Source of the DNA: Macrolepiota albuminosa | Lineage: Eukaryota; Basidiomycota; Agaricomycetes; Agaricales; Agaricaceae | Length of the DNA: 64,000 nucleotides | NCBI GenBank assembly: GCA_027475525.1 | Contig: JAMWFC010000125.1 | Coordinates: 329,723 to 393,722 of the forward strand | Reading direction: 5' to 3' | Shown: one piece after another, positions 9,527 to 21,947 of the stretch | How the letters are laid out: every line of letters starts with the position of its first letter | How positions within the stretch are numbered: position 1 is the first letter of the stretch | Program-made: the position numbers and the translations under genes | The notes under the pieces: generated by a model | Told to the model about the DNA's origin: nothing | What the model saw: only the letters and a program-made list of their open reading frames with translations | The model's database searches: none

Positions 9527-12500
9527 CAGATCTCTTGCAGTTTGGGGAGGAATAACATCAGAAAGCACCTGCCTAAATTTATCAATTGCCATTGAGGCCA
9601 CTTCTTGCCATATAGCCTTTTTGTGGGCATATGACTGGAGACCTCTTTTCTTCACTGACATACCACGCTTTGACCAAATATCTGCCTGGTTGAAGAAATA
9701 CCAAACTGTCCACTCCATTTCACTCATAACAAGCTGATATTTCTCTGTCCATCTGTTGCATTATGCTCTAGCACATAGATAATAAACACAATTAACTGAA
9801 GAGATATGTTCATGAATAGATGTAATGATAATGAAAATGTTAACAAGAGGACTCACATTCAAAAATAGTTGCAGATTCATTTTCTGTATCAGAATTAGAG
9901 TGCCATATCTAAGATACCTTGATCCTTGATGAACTAGGAATGTTGAGATCTTGTATAGCTGTGCTTGCATTCAAATCTGCTTTCTGTAGAACTGGATACT
10001 TTCTCTGAATGCTGGGGTCCAATCCTAGTCGCAGCAAAGCACTGCGGCATCGTGCATAGGCACAAGCCTTCATCAGGATTGAGGCCTGGATTCTTTGAAG
10101 AGATGCATGAGCTCAAGTTTTTACATTCTTGCTTGGAGCAACCCAGACGATGTGAGAATATATGAATGACTTCTCTGCAATGAATTCCTGAAGGGCTTGC
10201 AGGAGCCTTTTAATCTGAATCAAGTGCAGATTGTGCTCTATCATTGTTAATAGTGAGACATTACTCATGATCATAGTTGAGAAGGAGATTTTAAAATCTT
10301 CTGAAACAACTATATCCATTGGTCCAAGGTTATTTGCTGGCGGTACCAGCAGATCTACTAGTTGTCTATCTTCTGCCATTTCATTGTCGTCCAAGGCTCT
10401 GGAAACTTCATCCGGTTCAAGGGGGGCAGTCCACCTTCCACTAGCAATAAACCTGCTCCTATCCTGAGAAGTAGCAAGGACATTGAGTCAAACCCTTAAT
10501 AGTTCTTTTTCCACCTCAACCTTTTGCCGATCATCATTGCTTGCATGCCAATTCAAATGGTGAACCTGGTCCTGAATTGCAATTCTAAGCTTCCAATTAG
10601 TGAGATAGGTTGGGCCATCAGCAATACACCTTACTGCTGCTCCTCAATGTCAAGGGCAAGTTGAATCTAGAAGGAATGAATATCCGTTGCTGCAACATCT
10701 GTTGGATGGTTTCCACTGTCTGCTGCTATTTGGTCTTTACTTGCATTATTGAAGGTCATTGTATGAGCTTTGAGAATATCCATTGCTTTATAGTTTCCTT
10801 CCTCTCTGAGCCTTTCTGCCTTAGCAATTCTAGCTTCCAAGCTTGTTAGTAAATTCATTGATATTACAATAGATTGCTTAGTGAAATATTAAACAGCTGC
10901 ATCTCTCATCTCAAGAGCAGTCCTGTACTTTCAACATAGGAATGGAATCATGTCAAGCAGCTTCTTCCAGTTTGGTCACACATGTGATCATCAAGGATTT
11001 CTGCCCAATGTGCCAAGATAGCCATATGGGCCATCTGTGAAACTTCATTTAGTGTAGACCAGAGACTTTAATTATTGCCCCAGCCAAATGACCGGCCCCA
11101 GAAATGAAGGACAGGGCAAAGTGGAAAAAACAATCCTCCTTAGGCCTATGGACATGAAGAAGTCCTATTGCAAAGTCTACAAGTAGATTATCCAGCAGGA
11201 CTTCTCTGGCCTCAGCAAGCCATTCAGAAAATTTGACACACCACTGACATGTTATGTCATATACTAGTAGGAGATGCTGAATCCCATCCATGTTAGTTGT
11301 ATTAACTGCCCATGTGATGGAAAAGTCTGTATAAACCTGGCCTTCACCATGGGTCAAGTTTGTTATACTATTAGGAGCAAAGCAGTGGTGCCCTGTACAT
11401 GCTGTTGCAACAATACCAGTAATGTCACATGACTTGTTCATCATCAGGGCCTTTTCAATAGCTTTGAATGTGTTTTTACAAGTGGCTCCCTGTACAAATG
11501 GAGGTCCAGCAGATGGCTGACAGACAGGATTGAATTGATGAGTAGATGGCAGACACGTAGAGTTGAAGAATATCACTCACCATTGGCTGTTCCTTTGTGC
11601 ACTTAAAATAGTGGGTGAGCTCATTTCTCTTGGCCATCATACCACCGCCTTCTGAATGCCATACATCATGAGCAGGATTAGAATGTCGGACATGATCTGC
11701 CTTGAAGTTGCCGTCCATCATTAAAGAATGATTGAACTTCCACTGGACAGGATCTTCTTCCCAGTTGGATGGAAGATTGACTCCTGATTGAGGACAAGTT
11801 GGATAGAATATTGCAAGTTCACCATGGTCAGGTACCATGGGGTGCCTCAATTCATCATAGCCAAAGCCTGCCCACTTCAACTTCTTCAACCACTGCCATG
11901 AACGAGAAATTTGTTGTAGCTCGCAGTAAAGGTTATCCACCTCACCAGAAGATGCATTCTTGCAATTTTCTGCCAGTACTGATAGGTGGATGCTTTGCAC
12001 TCTAGATTTGTCAGATGGAAGTCATCTAGCACAGCTGTTGTAAAATATGTTTGTGTCCAATCAAATGTACTGGGGACCAGCTGCAAGCAGATGGTATCCT
12101 CCACCAAGACATCCATCCCAGAATACTCACATGAAATGACAGTGATGTAGTGTACTCCAGTTGTGTGAACAATCCATTGTATTGGATTTCCAAAGCAATT
12201 ATATCTGTCTATATGAAATCCGTTCATGGCTGGCTGATCTTTTGGAATATCTTCTATTGGCACATTATTCTCTGGTTCCTGTTGCTCTTCCTCTTCCATG
12301 ATTTGATCAAGGCTGGCATCCTGAAGTCTGCTCAGGAAATCTGAAGTTATGGATGGATGCGCTGCTGGATGTCTCAGATCGCTATCTGCTGATGGAAGTT
12401 CAACATCCAGTTAATATTCGAGTCATAGAAACTCTTGCTTCTGAATGTCCTTTTCCTGCTCATGGTCTTCAAGAGCCCTGACCCTGACCTTCCCTTGATG

Positions 12501-12530
12501 ACAGTTTGCATGCAATGAATTGTGTTGGAT
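9521..12530 (-). pseudogene. KDZ transposase relic, CxC2-like
   Basis: Fragments in order on the minus strand match a KDZ (Kyakuja-Dileera-Zisupton) transposase. The N-terminal part has TGVHYITVISC and the segment AVLDDFHLTNLECK (about 12300-11886). Next is the block with CPQSGVNLP and MMDGNF, whose D at 11715-11713 is the first acidic residue. Then comes HHCFAPNSITNL followed by VYDITCQW (11261-11241), the second acidic residue. The usual third block GAGH-xx-GE reads GAGHLAGAI here, so the Glu is lost. C-terminal pieces (10394-10113 and 9727-9521) carry the helical KSFIY and KRGLQSYAHKKAIW regions. Frameshifts and stops separate the pieces, so it is dead. KDZ enzymes are DDE transposases that move large DNA elements, common in mushroom genomes. 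Confidence 0.85.
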
Positions 12531-13169
12531 ATAGAAATACCTTCCAGTATCCGACATATTCATTGGTTAGAAATACCTACTATTCCATACTTCAGGTCAG
12601 TGAAATGGGTTGAAGTTGTACATGTGGCAGAAACATCTGCAACAGAATATTCTTGACCCAATGCAATCATGGCATTGCCATTGTGCAAGGTAATGGTCAG
12701 GACAAGCAAGGCAATCAGTAATGTCATCCATTGATTCATGACCAAGCAATTTATTGAGCAACTGTGGAACATGGTTGATGAAGTTGTTAAGATAATCTGC
12801 CTGTGTCTATGTATGAACTTGAATAATTTGCTCTCAATAATAGCATACATTCAAATCACCTTTACATGCTTTATGGATACAGGCATTGTATCATCTACAT
12901 CATCTACCGATGGATTATTGTCCAAGTGTGCAAAGTTATTATCATCTGAATATGCCACAGGTGGTGCACCAGTTACAATGGGAACAGGACCTAGTGGTAG
13001 CCATTGTGTTATGAGGACTGGCAACCCTCATGTGTTCTGAGTGAGTCATGTCCTTTCCTTAGCAAATGGGATGAGGTCCCTTTGCCTGATAACTGTTGTT
13101 TTTGGTTGCTTGCGTTTCTTCAGAGAGTTCAGGTTCATGATCAAAATATCTATGGCCAGGATCTAGCCA
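12531..13169. other. intergenic stretch without recognised genes
   Basis: AT-rich sequence between the KDZ start and the divergent relic. Only short open stretches, none with a family signature. It would hold the promoters of the two divergent genes, but I see no convincing site. Confidence 0.5.
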
Positions 13170-13379
13170 TTGTACCGGAGATCTAATGAGACTGCTTATC
13201 GATATCGACAATATGCCCCAATTTGGATGGGCCAGATATCAGCAGACAGCAGACCCTATCCATTGATGACAAACAGAATCTGTTTGTCATCAACAGACAC
13301 TGAATGGAAATGTATATTTTATCATGTGATCCTTTGGTTGAGAACTGTGTGGTTGCAGAAAATTATATTGTCTACAAAC

Positions 13380-14610
13380 ATGTCTGCCCTCCTGCAACCA
13401 CCTGAACCAATATTTTCACCAAAGAAAAGACAAGTGGAACTGATATTTACAGCAGAAGAACGATCCATCTTTGAACTATACAAGGAACTTCCTCAACTAC
13501 TCCTCAAGCTCGGACTGCTATCTTGAAGGATAAAATTCTAACGGATATCTTCAACTACTGGGCCACTAAGAGAACAGAGCCAAAGACAGGGGAAGAGTGG
13601 GCAGAGAGAATCAAAGTAGGTAGAGCAACTCATTGTAAAGAACTAGACATCATTTGCTTGAATAGAAGGTTGTCCAATATATCAAGAATTGCTGGCATCC
13701 TTATTACCAGCATAAAGATCCAAAGATGCTTCTAAAAACTTCACTCCAGGATGTTGTCTGGCAGACAATGGCAAAGGAGATAAACAAGGAGATCCAGAAC
13801 TTGTTGAGGGGTAAGGATCACAATGCCTCAGGATTGGATGCATTTGCACAATATAATGTGGCTGTCAAAAATGTTATGCATCAACTCATACTGCAGAAGG
13901 AAAGTTGTTTATGGAAGATGGCGGCAGAATGGAGCAAAAAAGGAAATCCACCAGAAATTTAGCGCAAGTTGGTACTCCTTCTGTCCCTCATCCATCCTCT
14001 ATTTGTTGTACATCCATCCCTCATCCGTCCTCTATTCATTGTACATCCATCCGCTTGATTCCACTTTCTAATTGTTGTCTCTCCAGGAAGGCCTGAAAGC
14101 ATGGTTTGAAGTGTGTGGACAATGCAGATGTGCTTTGATTTAGAGAGATGGGCATGTTGAGTTGGACTGTTGTTGGTTGGTATGCAGATGAAGGCATGAC
14201 TATTAGAATGTATGTGGTGCTATCATTCTTTAAACAATTTTGACACCAATTATAGTCATGACAATATGTCATACTTGACCCATGCTAACCAACCTACCTT
14301 TCAAGACTCCTTTCCTGACCTTGTTAGTGACCTCAACAAGAAGATGATGGATTACATGTCTGCTCTTCTTGGTAGAGACATGCCATCCAACATGAAATCA
14401 CCCCATGATTTGACTCCTCCTATCTTTACATCTGCAAGTCTCAAGCACAAATGCTACAGGAGGATGCAGCTCGATACATTGATATGTCTACACCAGCAAA
14501 AAGGAGTAGCAGCTGCACTAAGGTCATTTGACCAGTCCACTATTATTGATGTGGGAAAGGGGGAAATGTTACATTACATTTTTGTAAACTATAGTGTTAC
14601 AAAAATGTAG
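13380..14610 (+). pseudogene. unknown intron-bearing relic gene divergent from KDZ
   Basis: I cannot name this protein. Reading through a clear 50-bp intron (13616-13665, GTAGGT...AATAG) joins TDIFNYWATKRTEPKTGEEW to VVQYIKNCWHPYYQHKD and then to a helical segment with MAKEINKEIQNLLRGKDH and MAAEWSKKGNPPE. A TAG follows at the place where the sense codon was probably CAG. A second intron probably runs from about 13971 to 14088 (ending TCTCCAG) and contains a ~38-bp tandem repeat. The last open part (14212-14610) has PDLVSDLNKKMMDYM. The style matches transposon-neighbourhood proteins of mushroom genomes, but that is memory of a pattern, not a match I can check. Stops make it a likely pseudogene. 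Confidence 0.5.
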
Positions 14611-14640
14611 CAATGTCAATGTCTATCATAACAAAAAAAA

Positions 14641-16557
14641 TCACTGTGGAGTAATCAACTGTCCATCTTCACTTGTCTTCTGTTGCCTTCTGTCTCTCAG
14701 TAAGCTAACTGGATGATTGGGTCCATTGCATTGGTGGCCAACTACTTCGGGAGTTGCTGCAAGCCTGTCCTCTTGGGCCAGGAAGAGAGTCCTTGGCAGG
14801 GACTGGCAGAGGGACGGAAGATAGTTGAGGGGGTGATGGAGATGTTTGTGCAGGAGACATCCCTGAAGATGTTTGTTGAAGCAGGATAGAGTGACAGTGA
14901 GAGCGGATAAGTCAGCAGCATGATGGGATCGGTCAGTGGCAAGGGCAGAGGTATCACCAGTGGGAATGGATATGTCAGCAGTGGCAGGGGATTGGTCAGC
15001 AGTGGGGTCAGGAGTGGTTTCTTCCTCTTCAACAATAGGTCCAAGTCCACTGTGCCCTGTTGGATGCACTGCCACATCATCCTGAGCTGGTGGACTGGAG
15101 AGACAGGTGGAGATGTGAAGTTGACTCTGCAAAGTGTCAACCATACCCCAAATATGGCAGATCTGCTCTTCTGTCTGATGGATCCATCTGTCATGGGATG
15201 CAAGTGTCTCACCCACAAGAGAAACATTGGTTTGCAGAGCATCAAGCATGTCAACTTGAGTCTGGTAGTGACAGAAGAAGTCTTCAATATGCAGTAACCA
15301 GCTCTCCTCAGCCATGACAAACCCATCCTGCACCTGCTCCTCAATATTCCGCAATGCTTCCTGAAACCAATTTTCCATTCTGTCCAAATGGCTCTCCACC
15401 TCTGCCATTACACCAGCCACAATGTCCTCACTGTAACTAGACTCCATTGCCTGCTCCTTGCTCTTTTCCTTGACTGGAAGAGGATCTGCTGGGTGGTTGG
15501 AGGTTGACAGTTGGAATAGATGGATGGACGGTTTTGATGGTCCTGCGATTGGACTGGCTAATTTATCTGCTAACTATTGGTTAGCTATTTGAGCAGGAAA
15601 AGAGTTTCATACGATCATCACTCTCAATAATTGTCACTGACTTCTTTCTCAGTGGTTTTTTCCTCTTTCCCTTGTTGCTGGGCTTGATGGTTTTCTTGAC
15701 AATTGTCAGGCTGCATGTTTGTTTGCAAATGAGCCAGCAGGGATCACATGTGGTGCTGCCCTTTGTCCTGACACACTGTAGCTGCTTACTTGCGCAATAT
15801 TGGCAAGGGGGGTTGATGTGCTGACCCTTGCAATGAGGTGCTGTCCTCAGATACCTGCCCAACTGCATCCCTCCAGTAATTTCCCCCTTTGGTATCCTGC
15901 CCTCTTATTCTTCCTCTTTCTCTTTCTCTTCATCCTTGTCCTCATCCTTGTCCTCCTGCTCCTTCTGTTGATGATAGGTACCAGGAGGACGTTGACCAAT
16001 ATAGGTCACCTGTTTTGGCTTCTTGGAATTTGACAATGGACCAGATAAATCTCCTGCCACTGGAGGACTCAGTCGTTTTCTCTTTTTTGGAATTGGTGAT
16101 GGACCTGACAAATCTCCTGCTGCCGGCCTATGACCTATCTAGTCTTCTTGTGCTAGTGCCGTTGACGGACCAGCCTTGGTCAACAGATCAGGTTGTTCTT
16201 CACCCCTACTTGGTTCTTCCCCCCTTCCACTCCTCTGGATCCATTTTTTTGCAGTGTCCTTCAACCGCCTGGTCATATCCTTATCAGAAAGCTTGCTTTG
16301 GAGTAGCAGGATAACTTTGTTGATGAAACTTCTCCTGGCATCAAGGAGGAGTTTCTTGTCATCCTTGACCTCTCTAACCATCAACCACATGTCAATCTAC
16401 AGGACAACTATTAGTGCATGTCTATTAGGCAGGAGTGCTTGCATCTTACCAGGTCCTTCTGCTGTGCTTTGAGTTGATGCAGGTCTCCTCTGAGAGCAAG
16501 GTATAATACTCAAACATCTGTGTTAATGACCCGTTGATGGAGTTCTTCATTAGACAT
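14641..16557 (-). pseudogene. zinc-cluster / coiled-coil protein gene, decayed
   Basis: A minus-strand gene starting at ATG 16557 (MSNEELHQRV). A 53-bp intron (16449-16397, GTAAGA, branch CTAATAG, end GTAG) joins exon 1 to a helical, basic segment. Farther on are proline/lysine-rich linkers, an acidic DEDKDE run, a cysteine cluster (about 15811-15705) with two CxxC pairs in the pattern C-x2-C-x6-C then C-x2-C, basic KKPLRKK, and a C-terminal part (15447-14641) with a coiled-coil-like MAEVESHLDRMENWF. Several in-frame stops remain (one TGA in exon 1, others near 16140 and 15905), so it is either a pseudogene or has introns I did not resolve. The cysteine cluster may bind zinc and DNA. The antisense gene at 40735-42567 has the same plan. 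Confidence 0.55.
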
Positions 16558-16746
16558 AGCAGATGAAGGATTAAAGAAACGGACGAGAACTTTACATGAA
16601 GCAAGTTCTGAAAATAGATATCATGTGACTCTGTTTAAATTACAAAAGAAGTTTGATTTATTGCTTGACAAACCTTACTTTGTTTATCTTACAGTTCAGT
16701 AAATAACAATTAGCTAAGCAGGTCAAAAATTCCAGACAGTTTGATA

Positions 16747-16835
16747 TTAATGCACTAGTGGGAATTGAACCTGCCTACTGCAAAACACAATAAATACCAA
16801 TGGATAATATTCCACTAGACCATCAAGTCTAATAT
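16747..16835 (-). repeat. tRNA-like SINE relic
   Basis: On the minus strand an A-box-like TGGTCTAGTGG is followed by an AATATT-containing insert and a B-box-like GGTTCAATTCC, then the sequence CACTAGTGCA shared by its neighbours. It lacks a foldable anticodon arm, so it is not called a tRNA gene. Confidence 0.45.
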
Positions 16836-16865
16836 TCTGTGTGTGGTCAAAAATTCTCGACAGTT

Positions 16866-16951
16866 TGATGTCAATGCACTAGAAAGAGTTGAACCCACCT
16901 ATTGCAAGATACAAGGAATACCAATTGGAAATATTCCAGTACACCACAGAT
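16866..16951 (-). repeat. tRNA-like SINE relic
   Basis: Same design as the 16747 copy: A-box-like TGGTGTACTGG, AATATT insert, B-box-like GGTTCAACTCT, and the shared CTAGTGCATT end. Confidence 0.45.
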
Positions 16952-17025
16952 GCTTACTGTACTATGCTATGGTGTAAATCAATATCAGTTTAATATTCCG
17001 CTACACCCCATGATCTTCCTCTTTC

Positions 17026-17179
17026 CTGTATACTTCTATAGTGTAAATAAATATCAGTCTAATATTGTCAATTCAATACAGATGCACCAGTTGCAGTAAA
17101 TTCTGTATACTTCTATAGTGTAAATAAATATCAGTCTAATATTGTCAATTCAATACAGATGCACCAGTTGCAGTAAATT
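17026..17179. repeat. 77-bp tandem duplication in non-coding DNA
   Basis: Copies 17026-17102 and 17103-17179, identical by eye. It shows that the 77-bp duplications are not tied to coding sequence or to one element family. Confidence 0.9.
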
Positions 17180-17248
17180 CTCTATCCATTCAAATTCTGT
17201 ATGGGTCTATTTGTGCACTATATGAACACTGTCCTGACTTGTAGTAAG

Positions 17249-17326
17249 CACCTGTGGTACAATGGAATATTAATAAATTGATATTTTATATTATGCACAA
17301 GAGGTGGGTTTGACTCCCACTAGTTC
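17249..17326 (+). repeat. tRNA-like SINE relic
   Basis: A-box-like TGGTACAATGG, an insert with AATATTAATAAATTGATATT, then B-box-like GGTTTGACTCC and CACTAGTTCA. Plus-strand member of the same family. Confidence 0.45.
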
Positions 17327-17699
17327 ACATATATAATAGCAGCAGGCTGCTGACATCCACTAGCGTCATGAATTTGATCCGTTCAAAACTCCAGAGATTT
17401 CTGCAGTGGCATAAGATGGATGAATTTGCACATGTGTTCATTCCAATGCACGTGACCAGTTGATAATACACTGTGGCTGGCTACCTTTGTGCTGGTCCTT
17501 ATAAAAAAGCTAGCCAGCCCTGGTGTATTGTTACTTGTCACATGCACAAATTTGTCCATCCTATCCCGCTTCAGTAATTTCTAGAGTTTTGGTCAGATCA
17601 ACTACTACAAGCACTTACTACAGGTCAGTACGATGTACATGTAGAGCAAAAATGCACCCGTATAAGACACACCATCAGACTCCATTAAGGTGGAGTAGG

Positions 17700-17775
17700 A
17701 GGAGTAGAACCCACTGCTGTATACAATATTGAATATCAATAAATGAATATTCTACTGAACCACTGGGACTGGTTG
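17700..17775 (-). repeat. tRNA-like SINE relic inside R1
   Basis: On the minus strand TGGTTCAGTAG, AATATTCATTTATTGATATT and GGGTTCTACTCC follow the family pattern. The corresponding place in R2 lacks it, which suggests that it inserted into R1. Confidence 0.45.
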
Positions 17776-18427
17776 CACTGCTGATGTCAGCTACCATCCG
17801 CTGGCATGCCAGCAGACAGCAGACACTCATGCACCCTCTTCTGCCCTTCCCCCTCTTTCTTCCCAGTGCCATCTTCTCCACTCCCCACACTACCTCACAT
17901 GCCACCCCACTTTCCTCCTCTCTTCTGACCTGACATCTGACATCTGCTATATCTGCTGGCATATCAGCAGACATCCATGCTCCTCTCCTTCCCCTTTCCC
18001 CCTCTTTCTTCCCACCCCCATCCCTCTTCTGCCACCCCCCACACTCTCCAAGATGCCACCCCATGTGGCAGACGCCCATGCATCCCATTTTCTTCTCTTC
18101 TCCCTGATGCTGGACAATGCTGTGGGTTGCCAACAGATTCCCGTGAATGCTGACAGATACCAGCAGATATCTGGCAGATGCCAACAGATGTACAACAGAT
18201 GCCAACAAATGCCAATGGATGCCAGCAGGTCACGACAGCTGCTGACAAACTCTGATGGATGCCAGCTGATAGCTGCTGATGCCAATGCCTCTTTCAAGCC
18301 ACAAAAACTCTTTTGAGAGGTATGCTACCCCCTTTCCACCTCAAAAAATCCATATGGAGACCTGCAGAAATATAGGTGGGCATCCGTTCATTGTGTTATC
18401 TGACCTTTGAATCTATCCTTTAGTAAT

Positions 18428-18520
18428 GGACCTGTGGTGCAATGGTTAAATGTGTGTTCTGTTGCTGGAGGCTTCCCCAAGGCCGGGAGTTCAATTTCTC
18501 CCCACAGGCATATGGAGAAC
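18428..18520 (+). repeat. tRNA-like unit in R1
   Basis: GACCTGTGGTGCAATGGTT (A-box-like) and GGGAGTTCAATTTCTCC (weak B box), with a near-identical twin at 29538 in R2. It may be the tRNA-derived head of a SINE now carried by the repeat. Confidence 0.4.
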
Positions 18521-19113
18521 AGAGTCACCTTTTTTTTTTGGTCCAACCAGCCTCCATGGACCTGTGTAGGCCTCTGCAGATGTCTGCTGGTGCCCTGTGC
18601 AGGCCTGCATGGGCCTGCGTAGGTTTGAGTCCATCAATGTATGTCTGCATAAATGTCCACTGGTGGCTTGTGTAGGCTTGCATAGGTCTGCAGGACCCTT
18701 TTGTGGACGTATGCTGGCATTGGGGATGGAAAAAGGAGGGAAGGGGAGGTGTGCAGCCTTGAGTTATTGTGGAGAGAGAGGAAGGAAGTGGGGAACCTTG
18801 AGGAGGGTTTATTCATGCCATAATGTCTGCCAATAGAGGAGGTTTTCACTCATGGGCTGATGCCTGCTGGTGGCCGCTGATGCACATTGATGTCCGCTAG
18901 TGTCCACTGGCATCTGCTGGGCCTGCATGTGCATGTGTGTGCCTGCCTTTTATTGATCCACTGGACCATGTCATACAGCACATTGTGACACATCTGTGGC
19001 TCTGTATTCTACAGCACTGTGGGCACTGCTCTGCTCCAGTGTAGCAGACTCCACTGGACACCTATAGTATAGCACAAAGCAAGCTCCTGTACAATGTATG
19101 ACACATACCGTTG

Positions 19114-21947
19114 TGATGTCTCTATGTGTATCCACAAATTCCTGCTGCCACTGCAGCTGCAGGTTTGAGATATCCTTCTTCATAAAACCAATAGTTTTAC
19201 CTTTGCCTTTCCAGTCCATGTCTTGGCATAGATGTACAGTTAACTTTGCTCATGCTGCTGGACAAGCATACTTCTCTCTGAGGGCAATAATCCTTTGCTC
19301 ACTCTTGTCCAGTGTGTGCAGTCACATGGGTACACTCCCTTTGCTTTTCTATAAGGTCACAGACAGTCCATCAAAAAATACCTCGCTTGGTAGCAAGATC
19401 TTATCAGCACTAGCCTGATGATATGACTCCTCATTCAGCATTCAGCATGGTCCATTCCACACATACATAGACACCACTAATTTATTCCACTCAGCAGGCA
19501 TCCATGGATTGAATGTCCATTCAAACGTGGAATGAGATACAGGTCAATCCCAGATCAACCGATTTGTTTGTGTGGAGGATGTCTTGTCCTCCATTATTTT
19601 CCATTTGTCATCTGCCACAAACAAGGTCCTCAACCCTGACTCAAGATGATGCTGGCTGGCATTCCATGATTGTTGTACGCTGAAGCCTCTTGTCCTCAGC
19701 CTTACTTTGCTTTTTATACTTTTTCCTGGGGCTTTCCCCCCTCTTCAGAGTACATTTATACTCTAAAGCCTCACTTTCCAGCACCATCAGCACTGGACTA
19801 TTTGCTGGAAAGCTCATACAAGCTTGCTCTTCATCCTCTCCATCCTTTATGGTGGGTGCTTTCCTACCACCATCTAGTCAGTGTTGCCTGATTAGCAGCT
19901 TCTTCTCTGTGGCATGGTGTTGATGAAGGCATCCATTGCTATTGTCCATGGTCACTTGTACAGCAGGAATGGCATTGCTATCCCACTATCTCATTACATT
20001 GTTCTTCCTCATATAGGGTGTCCCTATAATCATGTCATAGTGATCAAAATTCACTACATCCAAATACTCTTTAGTTCTCACCTTTGCACAGGTGACAATT
20101 GCCTGCATCCCAAACTGCATGACAGCTTGACTGCTCACAGTGCCTGACTGAAGGAGCAGTGGCTCCTTCAACTCACTGGTGTAGATATCATGCACCTGAC
20201 AAAACTAAGGTGTCACTCCAGTAGTCATGCTCCCTGAATCCCACAAGGTCCATGCCTTGTAGTCATTCACCTCAATGTAAGATGCAAGACACTTCTTGTC
20301 CTTGTGCTTCAGCACTGGTTTTGCCAATTTCTCTGGATCCTTGTGAAGGTGTGCACCTTATACACCTTCACATTGGCTGCTCTGACTAGTCGGTCAAGTG
20401 TGCTGGCTGGGTAGTCTGTCAGAGCTTCCATGAACCTGGAATCTGACTCCTGGGCATAGTAATTATTGTCGTACACATTGACCTTGACGTACTCATTATC
20501 TGACAACTCTTCTGAATCAGAGGTGTTCCCAGCCTTGAATGTCTTGTTGCTGAGGTTGTCTACCTCATCATCTTCAATGTCAGGTTCATTACCTGAATCT
20601 ACCCCTTCTACATCAGAAATAGCTGTGTGTGCTACATGTACATATGCGCATGGCTAGGCCACTGGCTATCCACCACTCTCTGGGCATGCATTCACGTAAT
20701 GTCTAGGTCAGCCACATTTGAAGCATGTATTTGCCACAAAGGGGCAACTTGCTTCAATCCTTGGTGGCCCATTTGGCATCTTGGCAACATCAGCAGCCTG
20801 TTTTGGTCAAGTACCCTCTTGGCATGGACTCTGCTGAGGATCCTGTACCGGTGGGTCCCTCTGCTCTGCTGGGTGGTCACTCCAGAAGCTGGCCTAGTGC
20901 TAATCTTACTATGAACCGTGGGTTTGTATTACCCACCATTTCCTTTTGATAGGCCCAGAAGGTGCCTATCTTCTGAGGTTCAGGCCTCTTTACTGGTTGA
21001 GTCTTTGATCGATGCAGATTAAAGTGTTTGGTGATTTTGTGGGCTTGCTCATAGCACAACACATGTGCTATGAATTCCTCTACTGTATTCACTTCAGGCA
21101 ATAGTCTATCATTGCAGATAAGAGACTCTCTCATCACATCAGGTATCTCATGCAGGAACATGTTGATCATTACCCAGTTGTCTGGGTAAATGGACATGTT
21201 TTGTGCATGGTCAATTAAGGTATCATAGAAACCTTGCACATCCAATTTCTCCATGTAGGAGGTCACACTGAAAGTCTCCTGGGCATTCTGCATGGTAGAT
21301 GTGCTCACAAATCTATTATATAGTTCAAGGGGGACATCCTTGAATGTTCTCTGCTGTTTGGCACAATTGTAGTGGCAGGTCCATCCAAGAACTCAGGGTG
21401 AACAAGCACACATTCTCTGTCCAGATGATCACCACCATACTGGCATGCTGCTAGATGATTGCACACATCCATCATCCAGTTTTCCAAGTCGCTGAACTTG
21501 GACTCTCCTCAATACAGATGGATATGCTTTGATTCCACCTTTTGTGGCTTTATACCTTCTGGTAGGTGCAATGCTATGCCTACTGCATCATCAATGATAC
21601 TACTGAGGCACTGGTGCATATTCTCAGTATACACCTTCATAACTCAGTTACTCCAGGCATTTTTTTCTTGCTTTCAGCAGGAGGTACCACAGAGAATGAT
21701 CATACAGGTCGCTAACCTGTATAGTATAGTTTCCCTGCTTCATTCCAGTGAGGTGGGGCCTCTCATCCTCCTTGTCCCTCCACCACCTGTCAGTAAGGAA
21801 CTTGACTCAGTTCTGAAGAGGAAGGATTCCCTCTCCCACTGTCTGGCTATCATGTTTGTTGAACATATTGCCACCTCATCTCATTGATGGGCATTATCCC
21901 ATCAAATACAATATCCTAGTTGTCAATTCAGGAATGTCCCTGGCATT
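19114..21947 (-). pseudogene. gypsy family-1 gag and protease relic, copy Q
   Basis: On the minus strand the gag fragments (INEMRWQYVQQ near 21880, MENWMMDVCNHLAACQYGGD, KLDVQGFYDTLIDHAQNM) align in order with gag of copy Z at 60480-61500. A zinc-knuckle remnant starting CFKCG lies near 20720, then a retropepsin with LWDSGS near 20230 and DMIIGTPYM near 20020, and the PR-RT linker ending LQWQQEFVD at about 19130. There the frame runs into repeat R1. Many stops, few frameshifts. The RT that should follow is missing here, but an RT starting at exactly the next residues lies at 30239. Confidence 0.85.

Larger units (their letters stand above)
16558..17625. other. gene-free stretch with tRNA-like relics
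   Basis: AT-rich, no credible coding frame. It holds three tRNA-like sequences and a 77-bp duplication, listed separately, with little else visible. Confidence 0.6.
17626..19113 (+). repeat. dispersed repeat R1 (about 1.5 kb)
   Basis: Matches 28870-30238 (R2) along most of its length in the same orientation: CCAGCAGACAG and CTCACGCACCC-like motifs, the CAGATGCCAACAGATG-rich stretch near 18140-18270, the tRNA-like unit at 18428, and the GGCCTGCATGGGCCTGCGTAGG stretch near 18600. Both copies end on the right at GACACATACC(G/A)TTGTGATG, directly against gypsy family-1 sequence. No coding function seen. Part of an unidentified mobile element or of its terminal region. Confidence 0.8.

Noticed and set aside
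9240..9737. 165-codon plus-strand open frame
   Set aside because: It spans the copia-like LTR, the 27-bp repeats and the antisense of the KDZ C-terminus, three unrelated parts, so it is chance.
13985..14065. CRISPR-like array from CATCCATCC repeats
   Set aside because: Only two to three degenerate ~38-bp units inside a probable intron, no regular spacers, and the genome is eukaryotic.
17675..18297. Plus- and minus-strand open frames of 90-177 codons in R1, with Trp/His-rich translations
   Set aside because: They come from short CAGATG- and CCCTCTTTC-type repeats, are not conserved as proteins in R2, and have no start context or domain.
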